Below, piece by piece: positions 1-5,612 of a DNA stretch of 9,659 nucleotides. Below the pieces are notes generated by a model, which was not told where the DNA came from, did no database searches, and worked only from the letters and a program-made list of their open reading frames with translations. The DNA lies in assembly GCA_047611425.1 (NCBI GenBank), contig JBLFWJ010000131.1, positions 1-9,659 of the forward strand, given 5' to 3'. Positions within the stretch are counted from its first letter, which is position 1. Each line of letters begins with the position of its first letter. The position numbers and the translations under genes were made by a program. The stretch is from JBLFWJ01 sp047611425 (GTDB lineage: Bacteria > Bacteroidota > Bacteroidia > UBA10329).

Positions 1-537
1 AGAATTGAAGCCATATCTGGACAGTCCGCTTTGGATCATGTCAATGCGGCCGAAGCTCAAGTCAAAACGTTGAAAGACTTGCTAAAAGCGAAAGACCCAG
101 TAAAAGGGGTTGAGCAATTGATGGCTTCTGTCAAAGAATTGAAGCAAAAGATGGAGTCGGCCAATGCCAAGACTGCATCTGGTCTGAAGGATGAATTGGT
201 AGCCGCAGCAGTTGACAAAGGCGGATACAGATTAATCGTGAAGAAAATCGACCTGACAGATAGTGCAGCGATCAAGAACCTTGCATTTGACCTTAAAAAG
301 GAAGATGACCTGGTAGCCTTGCTTGGAATTGAATCCAACGGTAAGCCGGGACTTCATCTTTCAATTGGTGATGCCTTAACCAAGGAAAAAGGTTGGAATG
401 CTGGAACAATGATCAGAACGCTTGCCCAGCACATCAAGGGTGGTGGCGGTGGTCAGCCTGGATACGCCTCGGCTGGTGGAACAGATCCTAGTGGTTTGGA
501 TGCTGCCTTGCAATCTATTGAAGAACTTTTAAGCTAA
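1..537 (+). CDS. alaS: Alanyl-tRNA synthetase, C-terminal part (5' end outside window)
   Basis: The frame is open from base 1 to a TAA at 535-537, giving 178 codons of a gene that begins upstream. Visible features are the start 'RIEAISGQSA', a charged helical stretch (about residues 15-60) typical of the linker before the C-terminal domain, and a DHHA1-type C-terminal domain. That domain ends in the glycine-rich signature 'GGGGGQPGYASAGG' followed by 'LDAALQSIEELL', where AlaRS proteins normally end. The enzyme charges tRNA-Ala with alanine in the cytoplasm. Its C-Ala/DHHA1 part helps tRNA binding and links the editing and aminoacylation sites. The catalytic and editing domains are not in the window. 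An apparent TTG start at 31 is an internal Leu codon and not a real start. The glycosyltransferase gene follows after 2 bp, so the two may be co-transcribed. Identification is confident from the C-terminal motif and the RIEA region. Confidence 0.93.
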   Translation, partial: RIEAISGQSALDHVNAAEAQVKTLKDLLKAKDPVKGVEQLMASVKELKQKMESANAKTASGLKDELVAAAVDKGGYRLIVKKIDLTDSAAIKNLAFDLKKEDDLVALLGIESNGKPGLHLSIGDALTKEKGWNAGTMIRTLAQHIKGGGGGQPGYASAGGTDPSGLDAALQSIEELLS

Positions 538-539
538 AC

Positions 540-2042
540 ATGCTGAAAGAGCGGGAACTGACTAGCTGGCAAGCCGACTTTCTGTTCGTGGCTCTTTTGG
601 CCGTTCTGTACGTCTTATTCGGATTGACGGAATTCGTTTACTCACCACCGTTTGGCATTCACTTCATGCGTCAAACAGACGGTCTGTCGTTTGCGATGAA
701 CTATCACCTCTTTGATAATTCATTCTGGAAACCAGAACTGCTTTCTGTGCGATGGGCGAATGGCCAAGCAGCCAACGAGTTTCCAATCCTGTATTACCTA
801 ACCTCCCTTTGCTACGATGCTTTCGGAGTAAGTCACTTCTGGCTCAGGGCAATCAATCTTGCAATTTTCACTTTGGGGTTGGTTTGGTTGCAAAGATTAG
901 CCTTTCTGATTTTTGAAAGTCGCGTTTACTCATTCGTAATTGGCATTTTTCTAATCAGCTCAGCTGTGGTACTATACTACTCAGCCAATCATCTTCCTGA
1001 TGTTCCAGCGATGAGTTTGGTTCTTGGTGGAATCTACTTCTGGTTCAAGAATCAAAAGAGCAAAAAGCCCATTGATCCTGCTTTCAGCTTTGCACTTTTC
1101 ACGCTTGCTGGATTGCTCAAGGTGACAATGATGATCTACCCAATCGCAATTCTGATGATTGGACTGATTCAGCAAATCACAACCGATGAAAGACGAGGCA
1201 GTCTGAAACCACTCATCCTGTTTGGAACGCTCAGTGCAATCTGTGTTGGTGGTTGGAACTATTACATGTTGGAGTACAATATTGAAGCAGGTTCCAATGC
1301 ATTTCTAACTAGAGCATTGCCGGTTTGGGAATACGAAGAATGGTTCATCACGATGGTTTGGGGATTCATTACAGAGTATTGGTCAGTCTCTGTTTTGCCA
1401 CTCACGATTTGGCATATTCTGTTTGCCCTATTCTTTTTTCAAATCCTCTTTTTCAAATCCTCTAATAAAGAATTGGCCACACTAACTGCTGTCTCCTTTG
1501 CAGGTTCCGTTGCTTACATGGCCTTGTTCTACGCTCAGTTCGAAAACCACGATTACTATTTCATTGTGGTTATGCCAACGATCGTTTTGATTCTAATGAA
1601 CGCCTTTGCCACGATCAAAAACCGATTTCCAAAACTTGGAAACTCCATGGTTTTCAAAATCCTCTTGATTGTTTTCGTTGGAATTGGAATGGCCGATTCT
1701 CACAAAAAGCTGAGTAAGCGATTTGAAGTACTTCCGATTACCAACTTCCATGTAGGGCTAGAGGGAATTCAAGAAACGCTGGATGAACATGGAATTACGA
1801 AAGAAGCGCGATTTCTGGTTCTTGGAGATTTTAGTCCGAACGGCAGCCTCTGTTTCCTTCAACGAAAAGGACTCACTTTTAAGGATCAAGAACAACTTGA
1901 TGTCATTGACCCAAACCACCTACCTGAATTCAAATTGGATCACATGCTGGTCATCCACAATAACTGGGAAACAGAGGTTCCCAGCACACTGGTAAAAGAA
2001 GTAATCTTCAGTTCGGAACGATATTCTATTTACGGCCTTTAG
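540..2042 (+). CDS. Polytopic GT-C (GT39/PMT-like) glycosyltransferase family protein
   Basis: A 500-residue integral membrane protein. The first hydrophobic helix lies at about 13-34 and is followed by a large non-cytoplasmic loop containing 'HFMRQTDGLS' (41-50). This is where GT-C enzymes carry their catalytic Asp, so D47 is the candidate. Further helices fall around 83-95, 104-124, 130-148, 155-170, 182-212, 225-240, 283-304, 315-333, 341-357 and 370-384. 'ANHLPDVPAMSL' (149-160) and 'FENHDYYF' (334-341) are motifs I associate with Bacteroidota membrane glycosyltransferases of this type. A soluble tail of about 115 residues follows the last helix. Such enzymes move a sugar from a polyprenyl-phosphate donor to an envelope acceptor, but donor and acceptor cannot be read here. 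The ATG lies 2 bp after the alaS stop. The 3' end overlaps a convergent gene by 17 bp and no terminator is visible between them. Family level is fairly sure; the specific substrate is unknown. Confidence 0.75.
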   Translation: MLKERELTSWQADFLFVALLAVLYVLFGLTEFVYSPPFGIHFMRQTDGLSFAMNYHLFDNSFWKPELLSVRWANGQAANEFPILYYLTSLCYDAFGVSHFWLRAINLAIFTLGLVWLQRLAFLIFESRVYSFVIGIFLISSAVVLYYSANHLPDVPAMSLVLGGIYFWFKNQKSKKPIDPAFSFALFTLAGLLKVTMMIYPIAILMIGLIQQITTDERRGSLKPLILFGTLSAICVGGWNYYMLEYNIEAGSNAFLTRALPVWEYEEWFITMVWGFITEYWSVSVLPLTIWHILFALFFFQILFFKSSNKELATLTAVSFAGSVAYMALFYAQFENHDYYFIVVMPTIVLILMNAFATIKNRFPKLGNSMVFKILLIVFVGIGMADSHKKLSKRFEVLPITNFHVGLEGIQETLDEHGITKEARFLVLGDFSPNGSLCFLQRKGLTFKDQEQLDVIDPNHLPEFKLDHMLVIHNNWETEVPSTLVKEVIFSSERYSIYGL

Positions 2043-2550
2043 GCATGTACCATTTTTGTTCGCGACTAGTGGCATCCCATATTTTCAGGTCAAATTCCTT
2101 GGCCAGATCCTTGGCGAATTCAAACGCATCTTCCACATCCTCCGTGTCATACAATCTAATTCGTTGGTTGCTCTCAGTCGCAAAGTTTACCTGAATAACA
2201 GCATCGCGGTTGGTTACCGCCATACCTGTTCTACTATAAGTATTACTGACCAGATTGGTTTTGAATACCGAAACACACTTTAACGGAGGTAGTTTATCCC
2301 AATCCCCTACTCCAACAGGCCCGAAAGAATTGATCAAACGGTACTTCCTTTCTTTAATATTGACTTCAATCCCAGATTGCCAAGTCAGCAATCCAACGGC
2401 ACCCACGGCCATCACCACACCAAACAAAGGTGTAGTCATCAATCCACCAACACTAAACAAGGCCACAATCACACCTGCCAGTTTTAATGCCTTTGGCTTA
2501 TCCCTCGTATAAAGGAATCGGTAAATACCGCTTTTGGTTTCCAGATTCAT
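2026..2550 (-). CDS. Small two-helix membrane protein of unknown function
   Basis: The protein has 174 residues from the ATG at 2550. The frame can be extended 7 codons to a TTG at 2571, but the internal ATG (MNLETKSGIYRF) is the more ordinary start. The N-terminus is short and basic. A hairpin of two hydrophobic helices follows at about residues 23-61 (rich in G, A, V and L). A soluble domain of about 110 residues comes next, beginning 'EVNIKERKYRLINSFG' and continuing '..VGDWDKLPPLKCVSVF'. Two membrane helices followed by a beta-rich 'W..LP....V.V' segment resemble the PH-like membrane-anchored proteins common in Bacteroidota, but I do not recognise a named family and assign no function. 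The last codons overlap the 3' end of the convergent glycosyltransferase by 17 bp. The upstream region is shared with the divergent padR operon. No good promoter match was found on this strand. Confidence 0.75.
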   Translation of the reverse strand: MNLETKSGIYRFLYTRDKPKALKLAGVIVALFSVGGLMTTPLFGVVMAVGAVGLLTWQSGIEVNIKERKYRLINSFGPVGVGDWDKLPPLKCVSVFKTNLVSNTYSRTGMAVTNRDAVIQVNFATESNQRIRLYDTEDVEDAFEFAKDLAKEFDLKIWDATSREQKWYMPKGRK

Positions 2551-2724
2551 CAAATGCAAATAAACGTTCAACTTGGCCGATGAACAAGCAAATTCGTTAG
2601 TTTTTCAACTGAATCGAATTTGGTTTTTGGTCGAAAAAGCTCCAAAACCACCTCAATTCAATTCCCAACAACTGTTAAATCGAAATTTTTTATCCCTGAT
2701 TATCAATGAGTTAGAAATTATTAT

Positions 2725-2747
2725 GGTACTTGGTTTTGCATAGTACT
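2725..2747. promoter_or_regulatory. Candidate PadR operator, copy 1 (overlaps -33 element)
   Basis: An imperfect dyad with outer arms GTACT (2726-2730) and AGTAC (2742-2746), plus one inner half-site TTTTGCA. It aligns base for base with copy 2, which lies 47 bp downstream; 18 of 25 positions are identical over 2724-2748 versus 2771-2795. The centre-to-centre distance is about 4.5 helical turns, so the two centres face opposite sides of the helix unless the DNA bends or the protein bridges them. The placement over the -33 box suggests repression. Assignment to PadR is inference from position and symmetry. Confidence 0.55.
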
Positions 2748-2767
2748 AAAATTATCACTTATATTTG
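2735..2767 (+). promoter_or_regulatory. Bacteroidota-type promoter of the padR-pspC operon
   Basis: TTTG at 2735-2738 fits the -33 element and TATATTTG at 2760-2767 is an exact match to the Bacteroidota -7 consensus TAnnTTTG. They are separated by 21 bp, inside the usual spacing range. Transcription would start near 2773, about 68 nt upstream of the padR ATG. The -33 element lies inside the first GTAC dyad and the predicted start lies inside the second, which fits a repressible promoter. No other equally good match is present in this intergenic region. Confidence 0.7.
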
Positions 2768-2771
2768 ACCC

Positions 2772-2794
2772 AGTACTTTGCAATGCATGGTACT
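2772..2794. promoter_or_regulatory. Candidate PadR operator, copy 2 (near-perfect 23-bp dyad at transcription start)
   Basis: The site reads AGTAC-TT-TGCA-A-TGCA-TG-GTACT. Nine of eleven base pairs around the central A (2783) are symmetric, so it is a strong two-fold site suited to a homodimeric winged-helix protein. It starts 5 bp after the -7 element and covers the expected transcription start of padR. It is the better preserved of the two related copies. The gene directly downstream encodes a PadR repressor, and this family commonly controls its own promoter. That binding is inferred, not shown. Confidence 0.6.
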
Positions 2795-2805
2795 ATAACG
2801 TAAGA

Positions 2806-2821
2806 GCGTATCGCGATACGC
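2806..2821. promoter_or_regulatory. Perfect 16-bp palindrome in the padR 5' untranslated region
   Basis: GCGTATCGCGATACGC is fully self-complementary and ends 19 bp before the padR ATG. In RNA it can form a 6-bp stem (GCGUAU/AUACGC) with a CGCG tetraloop, followed by a CCCCC run. In DNA it could be a binding site for a second dimeric regulator. It is unrelated to the GTAC dyads upstream. Function is unknown; the symmetry is directly visible. Confidence 0.6.
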
Positions 2822-2840
2822 CCCCACAAAAGTCAAGAAC

Positions 2841-3179
2841 ATGAATATTGAAAAAGTAAGGTCGCAGATGAGAAAGGGGGTGCTGGAGTTCTGCATCCTT
2901 TCCATCATCAAGCATAATGACGCTTACGCCTCCGACATACTTGTCACGTTAAAGGAAGCAAAGCTCATTGTGGTGGAAGGAACCCTCTATCCCCTACTGA
3001 CGCGACTCAAAAACGAAGGGATGCTCTCTTACCGATGGGAAGAATCGACATCCGGCCCGCCCAGGAAATATTACAGCCTTACGGAAATAGGCAAAGACTT
3101 TTTAAAGCAAATGGACACCACATGGTCAGAGCTAGTACATGCCGTTGATCTGACAACCTCAAAATCACCAAAGAAATGA
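2841..3179 (+). CDS. PadR-family transcriptional regulator
   Basis: A 112-residue protein that is essentially one winged-helix DNA-binding domain with a short C-terminal helix, the small PadR subfamily size. Family features are the opening 'MRKGVLEFCILSIIKHNDAYASDIL' (10-34; recognised in pieces: 'RKGVLEFCILSII', then 'DAYASDIL'), the recognition-helix region 'VVEGTLYPLLTRLKNEGML' (44-62), and the wing 'SGPPRKYYSLTEIGKDFL' (71-88). These proteins act as homodimeric repressors in the cytoplasm, often released by a small molecule or membrane stress. The stop overlaps the start of the PspC gene (ATGA, 3176-3179), so the two are translationally coupled. A PadR repressor paired with a PspC-domain protein is a recurring Bacteroidota arrangement. 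The upstream promoter carries two matching dyads, pointing to autoregulation. No ligand-binding domain is visible. Confidence 0.92.
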   Translation: MNIEKVRSQMRKGVLEFCILSIIKHNDAYASDILVTLKEAKLIVVEGTLYPLLTRLKNEGMLSYRWEESTSGPPRKYYSLTEIGKDFLKQMDTTWSELVHAVDLTTSKSPKK

Positions 3180-5215
3180 ACAAGACAGTAACATCAAACA
3201 TCGCAGGCTTCATCTTTCACATGGATGAAAACGCCTTCCACAAGCTGGAGCAGTACCTCGGGAAAATCCGAAACTACTTTGCCGGTTCCGAGGGAGAAGA
3301 TGAGATAATCAGTGGTATTGAGGAACGGATCGCAGAAATGTTCCAAGCCAAAAAGAAAGAGGTTATCGGCATGCCGGACGTTGAAGAAATGATTGGCATA
3401 ATGGGCCAACCAGAAGCCTTCATGGACGAAGACATGGACGATGAGCCAGCTCCAAAGCGTCAAAGTTCTAAGTACTCAACACGAGACACGGAGGCTTCTA
3501 AGCGGGTGTACCGAGATCAAGATGATAAGGTACTTGGTGGCGTTTGCAGTGGCGTTTCCTACTACTTAGGAATCAACGAGCCACTTTGGTTTCGATTGGC
3601 TTTCCTACTTGCCTTGCTTTTTGGCGGAACCGGTCTCTTCCTTTACATCATCCTTTGGGTCATCATCCCAGAGGCTGAAACTCCAGCTCAAAAGCTGGAG
3701 ATGAAAGGCCAGAAGATCAATGCCGAAAACATTGGAAAAGCGGTAAGTACAGAGATTGATTCCGTAAAAAAAAAGTGGAATGAAGAAGGTGACGGTCATC
3801 CCGTAAAAAAGGTTGGTGGCTTCATTCACAGGTTCATTTCATTGATCGGTAGGTTGATAATTGGATTGTTGAATGTCCTTGGAAAGATCCTCGGGTTTCT
3901 CCTCTTAATGTTTGGAGTAATAAGCGTAATAAGTCTATTATCCATTCCATTCGGGCTGCCAACTATGATCAGTTTAGGTAATGATGGAGTCGTTAGCTCC
4001 TACATCGTTCAGGACATATTGAGCAACTTAGTAGGTGGATCCATTATGTTGTTCTGGATCACCGTTTCCATCCTTCTTATTGCAGGAATTCCATTACTGG
4101 TTCTCGCATTCATTGGAACCAAAATGCTGTTCAACTACAAGAGCCACAACAAAGGAATTGCCGTTTCAATGGCAGGTGTTTGGACATTGGGAATTGTCAT
4201 CTCCTTCGTGATCTCAATGGTAATTGCCAGCGATTTCTCTAGCGAAGGAAACAAGACACAAACCGTTGAACTGGAACTGAATTCTGACGATGACAAAGCC
4301 ATCCTACTTGCGCTGAATCACGAATTGGGAGACGATGAACCAACATTTGAAGCTGAAATATTCGGATTGGATCTAGTAGCATCTGGAAGTTCAAATGAGA
4401 TTTACGGAAGACCGGTGTTCGATATAAACAGAGCAGAGTCTGGTGGTCCAAAGTTGATTGTCAAGCGATTGGCCAGAGCACATAAGAAGCAAGAGGCCGT
4501 TGAACGCGCCACCAACATCGAATATGGATTCTTGGCAAGCGACACCTCACTTCTACTCAACGGATACTTCTCAATTCCAGAAGGAGAAGTATGGAGAACT
4601 CAGAATGTAGAGTTGGAATTGTTGCTACCAGTCGGATACACAGTTTACTTGTCGGATGAAATGAAGGATATCATTTACGACATCGACAATGTGGCAAATA
4701 CATACGATGGTGATATGCTTGGCCGCAGATGGACAATGACTCCAGACGGATTGGCTTGTGTTGACTGCGAAGGCCTTGAGAATGATGACGATTACGAAGG
4801 CGATTGGAAAGACGATTCGGACATCCGAAGAGAAACAATTAAAACCCAAAAAGCTGCATTACAATTGGCTAAAGAAGCCATCAGAGCTGCACGAAAGGAA
4901 CTTCGTCATGAGCTAAGAGGAGCTGATAATCTTACAGAAGAAGTTATGGAAGGATTAGAGGAAGAAATGGAGCGATTGGATGAGGAAATGGAAGACCTGA
5001 ATGGTGAGATGGAAGATTTGGAAGAGCGTATGCAAGAAGGTAGTAAAGGAGGTGATGAAGAAGATGGCGAGGAAGCTTACTTCTTCGAAAGTGAAGATGA
5101 GGATGAAGACGAAGAAGCTTCGACCGAGCGAATTCTTTTGAAGAGAGTGATAAATGCTTCTTACTGGGTGGATCCGACCACCTTTAGGAAGGTTACCCTA
5201 ACGTACCCAGGGTAA
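3176..5215 (+). CDS. Long PspC-domain membrane protein with acidic coiled-coil C-terminus
   Basis: A 679-residue protein, far longer than a stand-alone PspC. Residues 1-85 form a helical cytoplasmic-looking domain ('GFIFHMDENAFHKLEQYL', 'GIEERIAEMF', 'MIGIMGQPEAF') of the type found before PspC in Bacteroidota. The PspC domain spans about 109-167 ('RVYRDQDDKVLGGVCSG', 'WFRLAFLLALLFGGTG', 'LWVIIPEA') and has one membrane segment. Hydrophobic segments follow at about 222-258, 286-316 and 329-351. A soluble region (355-535) then contains 'CVDC' (528-531). A helical, very acidic coiled coil follows (553-625, repeated EEM/DLE heptads), then a D/E-rich tail to about 648 and a conserved-looking end. 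PspC proteins take part in envelope stress responses. By analogy this one may sense the membrane and be controlled by the co-transcribed PadR, which is inference. A 9-A run at 3766-3774 could cause slippage. The stop codon sits in a TTACCCT/AGGGTAA hairpin (5193-5215). Confidence 0.85.
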   Translation: MNKTVTSNIAGFIFHMDENAFHKLEQYLGKIRNYFAGSEGEDEIISGIEERIAEMFQAKKKEVIGMPDVEEMIGIMGQPEAFMDEDMDDEPAPKRQSSKYSTRDTEASKRVYRDQDDKVLGGVCSGVSYYLGINEPLWFRLAFLLALLFGGTGLFLYIILWVIIPEAETPAQKLEMKGQKINAENIGKAVSTEIDSVKKKWNEEGDGHPVKKVGGFIHRFISLIGRLIIGLLNVLGKILGFLLLMFGVISVISLLSIPFGLPTMISLGNDGVVSSYIVQDILSNLVGGSIMLFWITVSILLIAGIPLLVLAFIGTKMLFNYKSHNKGIAVSMAGVWTLGIVISFVISMVIASDFSSEGNKTQTVELELNSDDDKAILLALNHELGDDEPTFEAEIFGLDLVASGSSNEIYGRPVFDINRAESGGPKLIVKRLARAHKKQEAVERATNIEYGFLASDTSLLLNGYFSIPEGEVWRTQNVELELLLPVGYTVYLSDEMKDIIYDIDNVANTYDGDMLGRRWTMTPDGLACVDCEGLENDDDYEGDWKDDSDIRRETIKTQKAALQLAKEAIRAARKELRHELRGADNLTEEVMEGLEEEMERLDEEMEDLNGEMEDLEERMQEGSKGGDEEDGEEAYFFESEDEDEDEEASTERILLKRVINASYWVDPTTFRKVTLTYPG

Positions 5216-5261
5216 GAGGTACGACATGCGTGGTTGCTAGCCCTAAGCAAGTCTAAGGGTG

Positions 5262-5293
5262 GGCCCTTTCGGAGGAATTCGAAGGGGCCTTTT
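5262..5293 (+). terminator. Rho-independent terminator of the padR-pspC operon
   Basis: The left arm GGCCCTTTCG (5262-5271) pairs with the right arm CGAAGGGGCC (5280-5289) over 10 bp with one G-U pair. The loop is 8 nt, and TTTT follows at 5290-5293. It lies 46 bp after the PspC stop codon. The stem is strong and G+C-rich although the U-tract is short, so termination is likely but perhaps incomplete. Confidence 0.7.
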
Positions 5294-5612
5294 GAGGCTG
5301 GCACATGAATAACTTTGATTGTGAGGATCGCTGGTCTTTGGGGTAGGCTAGGCGCAAACATCGAGAATAGCAGCGCTATTCGAGACTTTTTGGAACGAAG
5401 CATACGGGAAAGTGACCGGTCCTCGGTTCAAAATTTATTTTTGGGCTAGCCTCTTGTATATTCGCGCCAAATTCCGAGCGGGTGGAACACCCACCATTTT
5501 CGTGGAAGATCAAGGCCGATTCAGCGCATTGAAATCCAACAGATTATCGAAAGAAGTGCCCTCGCTCATTGATCAAATTGAAGCAATGGTAGAGGAGACC
5601 GTACCCAAGAAA
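5294..5612. other. G+C-rich untranslated region upstream of the E1 gene
   Basis: There are about 320 bases without a convincing gene. By hand count, 5221-5400 is about 51% G+C, which is high for non-coding DNA here; the padR upstream region is clearly A+T-rich. It contains the inverted repeat at 5365-5381 followed by five Ts, an 8-bp palindrome GGCTAGCC (5444-5451), and two -7-like words: TATTTTTG (5436-5443), which has no -33 partner, and TATATTCG (5457-5464, one mismatch), 13 bp after a TTTTTG. These are weak promoter candidates for the E1 gene. The E1 frame is open upstream to a GTG at 5412, but its predicted residues 1-58 look like translated non-coding DNA. A structured RNA or mRNA leader is possible; I recognise none. 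Confidence 0.4.
5365..5381. repeat. Short perfect inverted repeat (hairpin) upstream of E1
   Basis: GAATAGC (5365-5371) and GCTATTC (5375-5381) are exactly complementary around an AGC loop. The flanks TCGA and GA partly extend the stem if a 2-nt bulge is allowed. Five Ts begin 6 bases after the stem, so it might act as a weak second terminator, a leader hairpin or a REP-like element. Direction and role cannot be decided from the sequence. Confidence 0.45.

Noticed and set aside
31..537. A complete 168-residue gene starting at TTG 31
   Set aside because: The frame is open through base 1, and the upstream residues (RIEAISGQSA) match AlaRS, so the TTG is an internal Leu codon of a partial alaS.
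2056..2512. Plus-strand frames antisense to the small membrane protein
   Set aside because: The minus-strand frame has membrane helices and protein-like composition; the plus-strand frames do not.
5161..5403. Minus-strand 80-residue frame across the pspC end and terminator
   Set aside because: It lies over the terminator hairpin and repeats, shows no family features, and its composition looks like translated non-coding DNA.
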